Source: Burkholderia sp. 8Y
Lineage (GTDB): Bacteria; Pseudomonadota; Gammaproteobacteria; Burkholderiales; Burkholderiaceae
Assembly (NCBI RefSeq): GCF_902506145.1
Contig: NZ_LR733520.1
Coordinates: forward strand, 2,277,476 to 2,341,475
Length of the DNA: 64,000 bases
Direction of reading: 5' to 3'
The notes beneath the pieces were generated by a model. It had not been told where the DNA came from. It searched no databases and saw only the letters and a program-made list of their open reading frames with translations. Below, one piece after another: positions 1 to 11,148 of this stretch (position 1 is the stretch's first letter; each line of letters begins with the position of its first letter). A program made the position numbers and the translations under genes.

Positions 1-1557
<1,557 letters not shown>

Positions 1558-1571
1558 GTCTCTCGTCCTCG

Positions 1572-2750
1572 TCAAAGCACTTCGAACAGGCCGGCCGCGC
1601 CTTGTCCGCCGCCGATGCACATCGTCACGACGACGTGCTTCACGCCGCGCCGCCTGCCTTCGATCAGCGCGTGGCCGACGAGCCGCGCACCCGACACGCC
1701 GTAGGGATGCCCCACCGCGATCGCGCCGCCGTTCACGTTCAGCCGCTCCATCGGAATGCCGAGCGTATCCGCGCAGTACAGCACCTGCACGGCGAAAGCT
1801 TCATTCAGCTCCCACAAGCCGATGTCGTCAACTGTCAGACCGGCTTTCTTCAACAGCTTCGGCACCGCGAACACCGGCCCGATGCCCATTTCGTCCGGCT
1901 CGCAGCCCGCCACGGCGAAGCCGCGAAACACGCCGAGCGGCGCGATGCCCCGCGCTGCGGCGACGCGCGCATCCATCACGACACACGCCGACGCGCCATC
2001 GGAAAACTGCGACGCGTTGCCCGCCGAGATGACGCCGCCCGGCAGCGCGCTGCGGATCTTCGCGACGCCTTCGAGCGTCGTGTCGGCGCGAATGCCTTCG
2101 TCGGCGGCGATGGTCACTTCGCGGCTCACGATCTCGCCCGTTGCGCGATCGACGACGCCCGCCGTGACGGTGATTGGCGCGATTTCGTCGTCGAAGCGGC
2201 CCGCCTCGCGCGCCGCCGCCGCGCGCTGTTGGCTGCGCACGCCGTACTCGTCCTGCCGCTCGCGGGAGATGCCATAGCGTCGGGCGACCTGTTCCGCCGT
2301 CTGCAACATGCTCCAGTAAATCTCGGGCTTGTTCTCGGTCAGCCACGGGTCGTTCGCGTACTCCAGATTCATCTGACGCTGCGTCCACGAGATGCTTTCG
2401 ACGCCGCCCGCCGCGTAGATTTCGCCTTCGCCCGCGATCACGCGCTGCGCGGCCATCGCGATACTTTGCAGCCCCGACGAGCAGAAGCGGTTGACGGTCG
2501 CGCCCGGCACCGTCACGGGACAACCCGCACGCAGCGCGATCTGACGCCCGATGTTGCCGCCCGTCGCGCCTTCGGGGTTCGCGCAGCCCATCAGCACGTC
2601 CTCGACTTCGCCCGCGTCGATGCCCGCCCGCGCGATGGCGTGCCGCAGGGCGTGGCCGCCGAGCGTCGCGCCGTGTGTCATGTTGAACGCGCCCTTCCAG
2701 CTCTTGGCCAGCGCGGTGCGCGCGGTCGATACGATCACTGCCTCGTTCAT
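1572..2750 (-). CDS. acetyl-CoA C-acyltransferase (thiolase)
   Basis: Thiolytic cleavage of 3-ketoacyl-CoA to acetyl-CoA and a shortened acyl-CoA. The protein has 392 residues, the normal size for thiolase I/II. It shows the acylation Cys90 in [11 protein letters not shown], the [11 protein letters not shown] His motif and the C-terminal [10 protein letters not shown] with the second catalytic Cys, so all active-site elements are present. The start [14 protein letters not shown] at 2750 is the family's usual N-terminus; longer readings add an unrelated tail. It sits between the FadB-like gene (37 bp gap) and the acyl-CoA dehydrogenase gene, completing a beta-oxidation set. Confidence 0.93.
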   Translation of the reverse strand: MNEAVIVSTARTALAKSWKGAFNMTHGATLGGHALRHAIARAGIDAGEVEDVLMGCANPEGATGGNIGRQIALRAGCPVTVPGATVNRFCSSGLQSIAMAAQRVIAGEGEIYAAGGVESISWTQRQMNLEYANDPWLTENKPEIYWSMLQTAEQVARRYGISRERQDEYGVRSQQRAAAAREAGRFDDEIAPITVTAGVVDRATGEIVSREVTIAADEGIRADTTLEGVAKIRSALPGGVISAGNASQFSDGASACVVMDARVAAARGIAPLGVFRGFAVAGCEPDEMGIGPVFAVPKLLKKAGLTVDDIGLWELNEAFAVQVLYCADTLGIPMERLNVNGGAIAVGHPYGVSGARLVGHALIEGRRRGVKHVVVTMCIGGGQGAAGLFEVL

Positions 2751-2787
2751 TGTCTTGATTCCCGATAAGCTCGTTGAGGGCTGGCGT

Positions 2788-4869
2788 CTAGTCGTTGAAG
2801 GTCGCGCTGGCGTCGGCGAGCCGCTGCAGAAGCGGCGCGACTTGCCAGGCGTGACCCTGATAGCCCTTCGCATAGCGGCGGATGGCTTGCGCGACGGCAT
2901 AAAGGCCGGTTTCGTCCGCGTATCGCATCGGCCCGCCGCGAAACTTCGGAAAGCCGTAGCCGTGCAGATAGACCATGTCGATATCCGATGCCTTCGACGC
3001 AATGCCTTCCTGCAAGATCATGGCGCCCTCGTTGACGAGCGCGAACACGAGCCGCTCGACGATTTCCTCGTCGCTGATCTTGCGGCGCGCAATGCCGAGT
3101 TCTTTCGAATGCCGCACGATCATCTCGTCCACGACCGCGCTCGGATACGCCTTGCGGTCGCCCGGCTTGTAGTCGTACCAGCCCGCCTGCACTTTCTGGC
3201 CGAAGCGCCCCATCTCGCACAGCAGATCGCCCGTCTTCGAGTAGTTGAACTCGGGCTGTTCGACGGCGCGGCGCTTGCGGATCGCCCAGCTGATGTCGTT
3301 GCCCGCCATGTCGATCATGCGGAACGGGCCCATCGCGAAACCGAAGCGTTCGATCGCGCGATCCACCTGCTGCGGCAGCGCGCCTTCGTCGAGCAGAAAG
3401 CCGGCTTGACGGCTGTACTGCTCGATCATGCGATTGCCGATGAAGCCGTCGCACACGCCCGACACCACCGCGACCTTGCCGATCTTCTTAGCAAGCTGCA
3501 CGACCGTGGCAAGCACGTCTTTGGCGGTCCGCGCGCCGCGCACGACTTCCAGCAGCTTCATCACGTTCGCGGGGCTGAAGAAGTGCATGCCGATCACGTC
3601 GTGAGGGCGCTTCGTGAACGCCGCGATCATGTCGATGTCGAGCGTCGACGTATTCGACGCGAGGATCGCGCCCGGCTTGGCCACCTCGTCGAGCCGCTGG
3701 AACACGCTCTTTTTCACATCGAGGTCTTCGAACACGGCTTCGATCACGAGATCGGCGTCGCGGATGTCTTCATACGAGAGCGTGGTCGAAAGCCGCGCCA
3801 TGCGCGCGTCCACGTCGTCTTGCGTGAGCTTGCCCTTCTTCGCGGTGTTGTCGTAATTGCGGCGGATCGCGCCGACGCCTCGCTCCAGCGCGTCGGCTTT
3901 CATTTCCAGCATCGTGACCGGCACGCCCGCGTTGAGGAAGTTCATCGCGATGCCGCCGCCCATCGTGCCCGCGCCGATCACGGCGACCTTCGCGATGGCG
4001 CGCGTCGGGGTATCGGCGGGCACGTCGGCAATGCGGCTCGCCGCGCGTTCGCCGAGAAAGGCGTGGCGCAGCGCGCGAGACTCCGGCGTGTTCATCAACG
4101 TCATGAAGCCGTCGCGTTCGGCCTGGATGCCTTCATCGAACGGCTTCAGCGATGCCGCGACAGCCTCCACGCATGCAAGCGGCGCGGGATACGGCCCCGC
4201 GCTTGCCGCGACCGTGCTGCGCGCAAAGCCGAGATACGCTTCTGCGTGGGCGTGCTGGACCGCCGCGTCGCGCAGCGTCGGATGCGGACCGGCGTGCTCG
4301 GCGGCAGTGCGCGCGAATTTCACGGCGGCCGCGACGACATCGTCCGCGACGATTTCGTTGAACAGTCCCGTGCCGGCAAACTTCTCCGCCAGCATGGTCT
4401 TGCCCGACACGATCATGTTGAGCGCGGCTTCCAGGCCGATTGCACGCGGCAGGCGCTGCGTGCCGCCCGCGCCGGGCAAGAGACCGAGATTGACTTCGGG
4501 CAGCGCGATCTTCGCTTGGCGCGTCGCGAGGCGGTAATGACAGCCCAGCGCGAGTTCGAGGCCGCCGCCCATCGCGACCGAGTGAATGGCGGCAACGACC
4601 GGCTTCGCGGACCGCTCGATGGTCTCGATCACGGTCGCGAGGCTCGGCTCCTGAAAGGCGTGCGGTGTCCCGAATTCGCGAATATCCGCGCCGCCCGAGA
4701 ACGCCTTGCCCGCGCCCGTGATGACGATGGCCTTTACCGCTGCGTCGTCGAGCGCGCGGCTCATGCCGTTCATGATGCCGGTCCGGGTTGCATGACCCAG
4801 ACCATTGACCGGAGGATGGTCGAGCGTGATGACGGCCACGCCGTCATGGACCTGGTACATCGCTGTCAT
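2788..4869 (-). CDS. FadB-like bifunctional enoyl-CoA hydratase / 3-hydroxyacyl-CoA dehydrogenase
   Basis: Two-domain enzyme carrying out hydration of enoyl-CoA and NAD-dependent oxidation of 3-hydroxyacyl-CoA. In 693 residues the crotonase domain comes first (about 1-190) with both catalytic glutamates visible: Glu105 in [10 protein letters not shown] and Glu125 in [14 protein letters not shown]. The dehydrogenase NAD fold follows, with [12 protein letters not shown] at about 296-306, then two C-terminal 3HCDH domains to the end. It is slightly shorter than E. coli FadB (729). With the downstream thiolase and acyl-CoA dehydrogenase and the upstream etf genes it gives a nearly complete spiral on one strand. 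Confidence 0.93.
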   Translation of the reverse strand: MTAMYQVHDGVAVITLDHPPVNGLGHATRTGIMNGMSRALDDAAVKAIVITGAGKAFSGGADIREFGTPHAFQEPSLATVIETIERSAKPVVAAIHSVAMGGGLELALGCHYRLATRQAKIALPEVNLGLLPGAGGTQRLPRAIGLEAALNMIVSGKTMLAEKFAGTGLFNEIVADDVVAAAVKFARTAAEHAGPHPTLRDAAVQHAHAEAYLGFARSTVAASAGPYPAPLACVEAVAASLKPFDEGIQAERDGFMTLMNTPESRALRHAFLGERAASRIADVPADTPTRAIAKVAVIGAGTMGGGIAMNFLNAGVPVTMLEMKADALERGVGAIRRNYDNTAKKGKLTQDDVDARMARLSTTLSYEDIRDADLVIEAVFEDLDVKKSVFQRLDEVAKPGAILASNTSTLDIDMIAAFTKRPHDVIGMHFFSPANVMKLLEVVRGARTAKDVLATVVQLAKKIGKVAVVSGVCDGFIGNRMIEQYSRQAGFLLDEGALPQQVDRAIERFGFAMGPFRMIDMAGNDISWAIRKRRAVEQPEFNYSKTGDLLCEMGRFGQKVQAGWYDYKPGDRKAYPSAVVDEMIVRHSKELGIARRKISDEEIVERLVFALVNEGAMILQEGIASKASDIDMVYLHGYGFPKFRGGPMRYADETGLYAVAQAIRRYAKGYQGHAWQVAPLLQRLADASATFND

Positions 4870-4971
4870 GCTGAATCCTTGAATGTGAACGAAGTGTTAT
4901 GCGGCGCGGTTCCGGCTGCTCGTGTCCGGTAAGTGGTGATGTGGTCTTCTCGCGCGATTCAGTTGCTTCGT

Positions 4972-5411
4972 CTACGCGGCCGCGCCGAGCTCGCTGACGA
5001 GCTCGGGCACTGCCGCGAACAGATCACCGACAAGGCTGTAATCCGCCACACTGAAAATCGGCGCTTCGGCGTCCTTGTTGATCGCGACGATCACCTTGCT
5101 GTCCTTCATGCCGGCCAGATGCTGAATCGCGCCCGAGATACCGACGGCCACATACAACTGCGGCGCGACGATCTTGCCGGTTTGCCCGACTTGATAATCG
5201 TTCGGCACGTATCCCGCATCGACTGCCGCGCGCGATGCGCCCAGCGCGGCGCCCAGCTTGTCGGCGAGCGGTTCGAGCACGTGCGTGTAGTTCTCGCCGC
5301 TGCCCAGACCCCGCCCGCCCGACACGATGATGTTCGCGCTCGTCAGTTCGGGCCGGTCCAGCTCGCTTTGATCGACGCGTTGTCGTGTTCCGCAATTACG
5401 AGTGTCGTCAC
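4972..5411 (-). pseudogene. etfA: broken etfA: internal deletion plus frameshift in ETF alpha subunit
   Basis: Remnant of the electron transfer flavoprotein alpha subunit. Two bases after the etfB stop, a GTG start reads [17 protein letters not shown], the normal EtfA N-terminus, then runs SWTGPN and stops. In the +1 frame the C-terminal FAD domain resumes as [19 protein letters not shown] and continues intact ([37 protein letters not shown]) to the stop at 4972. Intact EtfA is about 310 residues; only about 16 N-terminal and 128 C-terminal residues remain, so roughly 165 codons are missing at the junction near 5360-5366. A 117-residue C-terminal piece could be made from an internal ATG at 5325 but would lack domain I. 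A sequencing or assembly collapse cannot be excluded. Confidence 0.85.
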
Positions 5412-5412
5412 G

Positions 5413-6162
5413 TTAGATCACCTTCGCTTCGGTTTTCAGTTTCTCGACCAGCGTCTTCACGTCGGGCACCGTGACGCCGGCGCTGCGCTTCGGCGGCTCG
5501 GTGACCTTCAGCGTCTTCAGACGCGGCGCGACATCGACGCCGAGATCGGCGGGCGTGACCGTCGTCAGCGGCTTTTTCTTCGCCTTCATGATGTTGGGCA
5601 GCGTCACGTAGCGCGGCTCGTTCAGGCGCAGGTCGGTCGTTACAACGGCGGGCAGTTTGAGCGACAGCGTTTCCGCGCCGCCATCGACTTCACGCGAGAC
5701 GGTGGCGCGGCCATCGGCGATCACGACTTTCGATGCGAACGTCGCCTGCGGCAGACCTGCCAACGCGGCCAGCATCTGGCCGGTCTGATTCGAATCGTCG
5801 TCGATTGCCTGCTTGCCGAGAATCACGAGCTCGGGATTTTCCTGATCGACCAGCGCCTTAAGCAGCTTGGCGACCGCGAGCGGCTGCAAGTCCTCGGCGG
5901 ATTCAACCAGAATCGCGCGATCCGCGCCGATCGCGAGCGCCGTGCGCAGCGTTTCCTGACATTGCGTGACGCCGCACGACACCGCGATCACTTCGGTTGC
6001 GACGCCCGCTTCCTTCAGACGCACCGCTTCTTCCACGGCGATTTCGTCGAACGGGTTCATCGACATCTTCACGTTGGCGACATCGACGCCCGTGTTGTCG
6101 GACTTCACGCCGACCTTCACGTTGGCGTCGGTCACTCTTTTGACTGCAATCAGAACCTTCAC
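5413..6162 (-). CDS. etfB: electron transfer flavoprotein subunit beta
   Basis: Beta subunit of the ETF heterodimer, which accepts electrons from acyl-CoA dehydrogenases and passes them to ETF-ubiquinone oxidoreductase. The 249 residues are full length, starting [17 protein letters not shown] and containing the AMP-binding region near [18 protein letters not shown] and the ETF-beta recognition stretch KKKPLTTV near the C-terminus. The etfA gene that should follow 1 bp downstream is broken here, so this subunit has no local partner; a second etfAB locus is expected elsewhere if the product is functional. Confidence 0.95.
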   Translation of the reverse strand: MKVLIAVKRVTDANVKVGVKSDNTGVDVANVKMSMNPFDEIAVEEAVRLKEAGVATEVIAVSCGVTQCQETLRTALAIGADRAILVESAEDLQPLAVAKLLKALVDQENPELVILGKQAIDDDSNQTGQMLAALAGLPQATFASKVVIADGRATVSREVDGGAETLSLKLPAVVTTDLRLNEPRYVTLPNIMKAKKKPLTTVTPADLGVDVAPRLKTLKVTEPPKRSAGVTVPDVKTLVEKLKTEAKVI

Positions 6163-6200
6163 TCGCCTCTCCTTATGCGACGCCTGAAACGCATCGCGTC

Positions 6201-6947
6201 CTAGCGCGTGCCGCAGTCGATATCGACGACGGTCGCGTTCATGTATGCGTTTTCGACCAGATGAACGACGAGCGCCGCGAACTCCTGCGCTCGCCCCATC
6301 CGTCGCGGGAACAGCATCTTCTCGATGAGCCCGTCCGACACCTTCTGCGGCATGCCCGCCGACATGCCCGATTCGAAAAGCCCCGGCGAAATAGCCAGCA
6401 CGCGGATGCCGTGCTCCGCGAGGTCGCGCGCCACGGGAATCGTCATGCCGATCACGCCCGCCTTGCTCGCGCTATACGCGGCCTGCCCCATCTGACCGCC
6501 CTTCGCCGCGCCCGACGCCGTGTTGATGATGACGCCGCGCTCGCCCGTGTCTTCAGGATCGTTCATCGTCATGGCGAGCGCCGCATGGCGCACCACGTTG
6601 AACGTGCCGGTGAGATTGACGCCGATCACGCGGCTCCACAGTTCGCTCGGAAAGAGCTGGCCCTTCGAGATGGTCTTGCACGGGCCGAGCACGCCCGCGC
6701 AGTTCACCGCGATATGCACGCGCCCGTGCATGCCGACGACATCGGCGACCGCTTGCTGGACGCTCGCTTCGTCGGCGACATCGACCGCGAAGAAGGAGAT
6801 GGACGCTCCGAGCGCCTCTCTCAGCTTGTCCGCGTCGAGATCGAAACCGACGACTTTCGCGCCCGCTGCGGCGAGCGCCTTGCAGGTCGCGAGTCCGAGG
6901 CCCGACGCGGCGCCCGTGACGATGGCCACCTTGTTTTCCAGTTTCAT
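6201..6947 (-). CDS. SDR-family 3-hydroxyacyl-CoA dehydrogenase-like oxidoreductase
   Basis: Short-chain dehydrogenase, 248 residues, with the NAD-binding [16 protein letters not shown] near the N-terminus, an Asp at the end of beta-strand 2 (GFDLDAD) favouring NAD(H), an NCAG-type motif (AVNCAGVLG) and the catalytic YSASKAG. Length and the [20 protein letters not shown] stretch resemble the 17-beta-HSD10 / type II 3-hydroxyacyl-CoA dehydrogenase group, which oxidises short branched 3-hydroxyacyl-CoAs. It is 38 bp upstream of etfB on the same strand and probably leads that operon. The exact substrate is inferred from context. Confidence 0.85.
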   Translation of the reverse strand: MKLENKVAIVTGAASGLGLATCKALAAAGAKVVGFDLDADKLREALGASISFFAVDVADEASVQQAVADVVGMHGRVHIAVNCAGVLGPCKTISKGQLFPSELWSRVIGVNLTGTFNVVRHAALAMTMNDPEDTGERGVIINTASGAAKGGQMGQAAYSASKAGVIGMTIPVARDLAEHGIRVLAISPGLFESGMSAGMPQKVSDGLIEKMLFPRRMGRAQEFAALVVHLVENAYMNATVVDIDCGTR

Positions 6948-7002
6948 GCGTGTTCCCTGATTCGAGTGATCGAATGAAGCAAAGACGGATGGGCGCGCTC
7001 GC

Positions 7003-8118
7003 TCAGAAGCGGTGCGAGAGGCCCACGCCGACGAGCGTCTGCGAGGTGTCGGGCTTCGTCACCGCGACGCCGGGCCAGCTCATCGTCGCGGTGCCGTGGT
7101 TCTTCATGTACCCCGCGCGGGCATAGACGGTCGTGCGCTTCGACAAGCTGTGATCGACGCCAAGCTGGAAGGCCAGCGTGTTGTTGTCCACGCCGCGCAC
7201 CCTGCGCTCGACGGCGGCGAACTCGACGACGTCCGCATCCGTCGCCTGAATCGTCATGCCGGCCTCCGCGATGCTGTTCGAATTCGCGGCGTTCAGGCGC
7301 GCCGCAAGCGAGCCCGCCGGTGCGGTCTGCGGACGCGAGTAGATGTAGTTGAATTGCAGATTGACGATGCCGAAGCGATACGCGAGCGCGCCCGTGTAAT
7401 GGTCGGTGGACATCATGGCAAGCGGGCCCGGCAGTCCCGGCACGGTTCTCACGCCCTGATGCTCGTTCTGATACGCGATGCCCGCATAGAAGCCGTAGCC
7501 CGAGTACATGGCGGCGACATCGAGCGTGTTGCCGAGCGTGGTCGGCACCGGATACGACGATGTCGCGGCGAGCGCGTACATCGCGTACAACTGCAAGCCG
7601 TTCAGGTTCGGCGACTTGTACAGCACCGAATTGCTGAGACGGCCGGGGCCGGACTGCGTGGCGAGCGTGTCGCGATCAGTGGCGATCGCTGCTGCGGAAA
7701 GCGGCGACAAGACTTCGTTGCCGCGAAACGGATCGCCGTAATACAGCACCCAGAACGTCGGCTGATACTGACGGCCGAACGAGAGCGTGCCGTACCGCTC
7801 GTGCGTCAGGCCGAGCCAGGCCTGCCGGTAGAACATCGCGGTCGGGTCCACGAAGAACCCGCCGTTGTTGGCCGTGTATCCGGTTTCGAGGTCGAAGACA
7901 GCGCGCAAGCCGCCGCCCAGATCTTCGGTTCCCTTCAGGCCGACCTGCGAACCAGCCGTGCCGCCACTCCGCTCCATCACGGATGACGTTCCGCCGTTGT
8001 TGAGGTACTGGCCGAACACATCGACCACGCCGTACAGCGTGACGCTCGATTGCGCCGCCGCGCTGCCGGCCGCTGCGGCCGCTGCCATTGCCAAAATCGT
8101 CTTTCTGATAATGCCCAC
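7003..8118 (-). CDS. Gram-negative porin (Burkholderia trimeric porin family)
   Basis: Outer-membrane diffusion channel. The 371-residue precursor has a signal peptide (MGIIRKTILAMAAAAAAGSA ending in AAAQ), the typical mature start SSVTLYGVVDVFGQYL, repeated amphipathic beta strands, porin hallmarks such as GLKGTEDLGGGLRAVFDLETG, and a terminal Phe (GLSHRF) used as the BAM recognition signal. It lies 55 bp downstream of the SDR gene start on the same strand and has its own upstream region, shared divergently with the racemase gene. Position inside an acyl-CoA cluster suggests a role in uptake of the cluster's substrate, which is inference. Confidence 0.93.
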   Translation of the reverse strand: MGIIRKTILAMAAAAAAGSAAAQSSVTLYGVVDVFGQYLNNGGTSSVMERSGGTAGSQVGLKGTEDLGGGLRAVFDLETGYTANNGGFFVDPTAMFYRQAWLGLTHERYGTLSFGRQYQPTFWVLYYGDPFRGNEVLSPLSAAAIATDRDTLATQSGPGRLSNSVLYKSPNLNGLQLYAMYALAATSSYPVPTTLGNTLDVAAMYSGYGFYAGIAYQNEHQGVRTVPGLPGPLAMMSTDHYTGALAYRFGIVNLQFNYIYSRPQTAPAGSLAARLNAANSNSIAEAGMTIQATDADVVEFAAVERRVRGVDNNTLAFQLGVDHSLSKRTTVYARAGYMKNHGTATMSWPGVAVTKPDTSQTLVGVGLSHRF

Positions 8119-8414
8119 GCCTGTCTCCTGTCTTTTTTTGCCGCATCCGGCCAGGTGCGGTTACAACACATCGCGACTGCGCACTCTCCGGCAGACGCCG
8201 GGCAGCGCCGCCCGCGTTGGAAGCGTGGACGCTCTGCGTCGTCCTCCTTGATTAGTTATGCTTATATGATTGCTCGGTCTTGCCGCGTGCATCGCGACTC
8301 ACGCCTCTTCGCGCTGCGGCGACGCTTCGGTATCAGAGCGAGCTGCGACGGCTCTCTGCACGCCCATCTTGCGAGGCACACGGCAAAGGATATGCGGTAT
8401 CCCGTTTCGCGCCG

Positions 8415-8432
8415 CCCCCTCGTTAAAGGGGG
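8415..8432. repeat. intergenic CCCCT-CGTT-AGGGG hairpin, copy 1
   Basis: Stem CCCCCT (8415-8420) and AGGGGG (8427-8432) with loop CGTTAA. The same CCCCTCGTT...AGGGG pattern recurs at 16185-16202 and 20652-20667, all in gene-free spaces of the acyl-CoA cluster. Function unknown: a short repetitive element or a shared regulatory site. Confidence 0.5.
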
Positions 8433-8607
8433 GGAAGCCGGGCTGCGCAAACCGTCCGTGCGGACGCGGTTCAAGGCGCTTGCAGCCTTGTCTTCGCACG
8501 CTGTTCCGGTCGCGGGACGACCGCGCCCCGACCCTGCCGCCACGGGAAAACGATAAGTGCCGCGCGCTGCCGGGCCGTGCCGCGAGTTCACGGCGCATCG
8601 CCCGCCG

Positions 8608-8630
8608 CGCCCCCTCGCGACGAGGGGGCG
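8608..8630. repeat. intergenic G/C hairpin, copy 2, in the racemase 5' region
   Basis: Perfect 10-bp stem CGCCCCCTCG (8608-8617) / CGAGGGGGCG (8621-8630) with a 3-base loop, 55 bp upstream of the racemase start. It shares the CCCCCTCG core of copy 1 but is longer and lacks the GTT loop. There is no T-tract on either strand, so it is not an obvious intrinsic terminator. Confidence 0.5.
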
Positions 8631-8684
8631 TGTGCGCGCCGGTCGCTCTCTATCATTGGCCGACACGAACATAGGGAGGCAGTC

Positions 8685-9827
8685 ATGACAGCGACGAAGC
8701 GCGGGCCGCTTGCCGGGCTCAAGGTGCTGGAAATCGCGGGCATCGGGCCGGGGCCGTTCTGCGGAATGCTGCTCGCGGACCTGGGCGCGGACGTGGTAGT
8801 AGTCGACCGCATCGAAGCCGCCGCCGACGGGCTCGATCTCGGCGACACGCAAATCGCCAACCGGGGCAAGCGTTCTATCGCGGTCGATCTGAAATCGGCC
8901 GATGGCGTCGGCACCGTGCTCGGCCTTGTCGAGCATTGCGACGTGTTGATCGAAGGCATGCGTCCGGGCGTGATGGAGCGCCTCGGGCTCGCGCCTGACG
9001 TCTGTCTCGCGCGCAATCCGCGGCTCGTCTATGGCCGCATGACCGGCTGGGGACAAACCGGACCGCTCGCGCACGCCGCCGGGCACGATCTGAACTACGT
9101 CGCGCTATCGGGTGCGCTGTGGTATGCCGGTCAGCCGGGAACGGCGCCGTTGCCGCCGCCCAGTCTCGTCGGCGACATCGGCGGCGGCGCGATGTATCTC
9201 GCCGTCGGCATCCTCGCGGGCGTCATGCACGCTCGCGCCACGGGCGAGGGCCAGGTGATCGACGCGGCCATTGTCGACGGCAGCGCGCACATGACGACGC
9301 TGCTGCTCGCGCTCCAGGCATCCGGTCAGATGACGCCCGAGCGAGGCGAAAGCCTGCTGGACGGGCCGCACTGGTACAACACCTATCGTTGCGCGGACGG
9401 CGGCTATATCTCGGTGGGATCGCTGGAGCCGAAGTTCTACGCGCAGTTGCTCGACAAACTCGGCCTGTCCGACGACCCCGCCTTCGCCAAACCCTACGAC
9501 CGCCGTGCGTGGCCCGCGCTGCGCCAGCGCCTCACGGAACGCTTCGCCACGCGCACACGCGAAGAATGGTGTGCGCTGCTCGAAGGAACCGATGTCTGCT
9601 TCGCGCCGGTGCTGAGTCCGGACGAAGCCGCCGCGCATCCGCACATGCGTCAGCGCGAGATCTATACGCGCGAGGACGGCGTGCTTCAGGCGAGTCCTGC
9701 GCCGCGCTTTTCCGCCACGCCGCCCGGCCCGCCCGGCGGCATCCCGCACCGTGGCCAGCACACCGAAGCCGTGTTGCGCGACTGGGCGCGTTCCTCCCAT
9801 CCCGACACTACGAAGGATCCCCGATGA
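8685..9827 (+). CDS. alpha-methylacyl-CoA racemase (CaiB/BaiF family III CoA-transferase fold)
   Basis: Epimerises (2R)/(2S)-methylacyl-CoA so that methyl-branched chains can enter beta-oxidation. The 380-residue protein begins MTATKRGPLAGLKVLEIAGI and strongly resembles the mycobacterial racemase MCR in its N-terminal ELAGIGPGP-type motif, the RMTGWGQTGP stretch, and the catalytic pair His134 (AGHDLNY) and Asp164 (GDIGGG). The true CoA-transferases of the fold use an Asp nucleophile instead, so racemase is preferred. The ATG at 8685 is chosen for its AGGGAGG site; a longer reading has no such signal. Its stop overlaps the next start (ATGA), so the two genes are translationally coupled. Confidence 0.88.
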   Translation: MTATKRGPLAGLKVLEIAGIGPGPFCGMLLADLGADVVVVDRIEAAADGLDLGDTQIANRGKRSIAVDLKSADGVGTVLGLVEHCDVLIEGMRPGVMERLGLAPDVCLARNPRLVYGRMTGWGQTGPLAHAAGHDLNYVALSGALWYAGQPGTAPLPPPSLVGDIGGGAMYLAVGILAGVMHARATGEGQVIDAAIVDGSAHMTTLLLALQASGQMTPERGESLLDGPHWYNTYRCADGGYISVGSLEPKFYAQLLDKLGLSDDPAFAKPYDRRAWPALRQRLTERFATRTREEWCALLEGTDVCFAPVLSPDEAAAHPHMRQREIYTREDGVLQASPAPRFSATPPGPPGGIPHRGQHTEAVLRDWARSSHPDTTKDPR

Positions 9828-10969
9828 CCGACTCGTCTCACCTCTTTCTCACCGAGCAACAAAACCTGATCCGCGATTCGGCGCGCCGCGTGGTCAGTGA
9901 GATCGTCGCGCCGACGGCGGCCCGACGCGATCGCGAGTCGGCGTGGCCGCGCGACGAACTGAAGGCGCTCGCCGAACTCGGTTTTCTCGGCATGCTGATT
10001 CCCGAGGAATACGGCGGCACCGGCGCGGGCGTGCTGGACTTCTGTCTCGCGCAGCATGAAATCGCCGCCGCCGACGCGGGCCTCGCCACGATCAACCATG
10101 TGCATAATTTCACTGCGCTGACCATCGTCGAGAACGGGACGGAGGAACAGAAGCGCCGCTATTTGCCCGCGATGGCGCGCGGCGAGTCCATCGGCGCATT
10201 CCTTCTGACGGAGCCGCATGCGGGCTCGGATACCGCCGCGCTGCGCTCGACCGCGCGCAAGGACGGCGACAGCTATGTCATCAACGGCTCAAAGCAGTTC
10301 ATTTCGAACGGCAGCGAAGCCGGCGTCGGCGTGGTGTATGCCATGACCGACAAGGCCGCCGGCAAGCGCGGCGCGAGCACGTTCATCATCGATCCGCGGC
10401 AGCCCGGCTATCACGTGACGCGCGTGGAGAGCAAGCTCGGCCAGCATACGGCGCACACCGCGCAGATCACGCTCGAAGACTTTCGCGTGCCGGCTGCGAA
10501 CATGCTCGGCGGCGAAGGCGACGGCTATCGCACGGTAATGGGCGGCTTATCGGATGGGCGAATCGGCATTGCGTTCATCGCGGCGGGCGTGGCGCGCGCG
10601 GCGCTGGAAGCGGCGGTCAGCTATGCGAAAGAGCGCGAAGCCTACGGCGCGCCGATCATCCGGCTGCAAGGCGTGGCGTTCGACCTCGCGGACATGGCCG
10701 CGCAAGTGGACGTCGCGTATCAGTACTGCCTGCACGCAGCGCGCTTGCGTGATGCCGGCGTCGCGTGCGTGAAGGAAGCGTCGATTGCGAAGATGTTCGC
10801 GAGCGAGATCGCCGAAAAGGTCTGCTCGGATGCACTGCAGATTCACGGCGGCTATGGCTATCTCACGGATTTCCCCGTCGAGCGATACCTGCGCGACGTG
10901 CGTATCTGCAAGATCTACGAAGGCACCAGCCACATCCAGAAGCTGATCATTGCGCGTAGTCTCGGCTGA
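9824..10969 (+). CDS. acyl-CoA dehydrogenase
   Basis: FAD-dependent dehydrogenase of 381 residues, starting MTDSSHLFLTEQQNLIRDSA. It has the complete family pattern: AFLLTEPHAGSDTAALRSTA near 125-145, YVINGSKQFISNGSEA, QIHGGYGYLTDFPVERYLRD, and the C-terminal KIYEGTSHIQK, whose Glu is the canonical catalytic base. The ATG overlaps the stop of the racemase gene, placing it immediately after epimerisation in a methyl-branched chain pathway. Its 3' end and terminator are duplicated in tandem immediately downstream. Confidence 0.93.
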   Translation: MTDSSHLFLTEQQNLIRDSARRVVSEIVAPTAARRDRESAWPRDELKALAELGFLGMLIPEEYGGTGAGVLDFCLAQHEIAAADAGLATINHVHNFTALTIVENGTEEQKRRYLPAMARGESIGAFLLTEPHAGSDTAALRSTARKDGDSYVINGSKQFISNGSEAGVGVVYAMTDKAAGKRGASTFIIDPRQPGYHVTRVESKLGQHTAHTAQITLEDFRVPAANMLGGEGDGYRTVMGGLSDGRIGIAFIAAGVARAALEAAVSYAKEREAYGAPIIRLQGVAFDLADMAAQVDVAYQYCLHAARLRDAGVACVKEASIAKMFASEIAEKVCSDALQIHGGYGYLTDFPVERYLRDVRICKIYEGTSHIQKLIIARSLG

Positions 10970-10993
10970 ATCGACGGCTGCGTTCCAAACGAC

Positions 10994-11018
10994 AGTGCCC
11001 GGCATGACCGGGCACTTT
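10994..11018 (+). terminator. intrinsic terminator of the racemase/acyl-CoA dehydrogenase operon
   Basis: Stem AGTGCCCGG (10994-11002) / CCGGGCACT (11008-11016), loop CATGA, followed by TTGCTTT. It is 25 bp after the stop codon. With the convergent SDR gene ending at 11149, it may serve both directions. Confidence 0.7.
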
Positions 11019-11100
11019 GCTTTCTACACCGTGACGAAGGCACGAGCCACATCCAGAAGTTGATCATCGCGGCTGAAACGACGGCTGAGCTGTAAACGAC

Positions 11101-11126
11101 AGTGCCCGGCAATAACCGGGCACTTC
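11101..11126 (+). terminator. second, duplicated terminator hairpin
   Basis: Same 9-bp stem AGTGCCCGG (11101-11109) / CCGGGCACT (11116-11124) with a 6-base loop CAATAA, followed by TCGCTCTCT. Paralogous to the hairpin at 10994 by tandem duplication. Confidence 0.65.
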
Positions 11127-11148
11127 GCTCTCTACACCGCGAAAACAG

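Larger units (their letters stand above)
8119..8684. other. intergenic control region between porin and racemase genes
   Basis: A 566-bp space separates the divergent porin and racemase genes. I see no convincing gene. It carries two copies of a G/C hairpin repeat (8415-8432 and 8608-8630). Just upstream of the racemase ATG is a good ribosome-binding site, AGGGAGGC, at 8672-8679. Porin and racemase promoters must lie here, but no clear -35/-10 pair stands out. Confidence 0.6.
10919..11145. repeat. tandem duplication of acyl-CoA dehydrogenase gene 3' end plus terminator
   Basis: Two adjacent diverged units of about 115 bp. Unit 1 (10919-11033) starts in the coding sequence at GAAGGCACCAGCCACATCC, passes the stop and ends after the hairpin at CTACACCG. 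Unit 2 (11036-11145) repeats it: GAAGGCACGAGCCACATCC, a remnant of the last codons, CGACGGCTG, AACGACAGTGCCCGG, the hairpin and CTACACCG. Mismatches and small deletions show the duplication is not brand new. Unit 2 is noncoding. Confidence 0.85.

Noticed and set aside
2551-4932. 793-codon open frame on the plus strand
   Set aside because: Antisense to the FadB-like gene, no domain, shadow composition.
8608-8630. G/C hairpin as an intrinsic terminator
   Set aside because: No T-tract on either strand and no upstream gene ending nearby on the plus strand.
8262-9086. 274-codon minus-strand frame over the porin/racemase gap
   Set aside because: Overlaps the racemase gene antisense and has low-complexity basic composition; no start signal.
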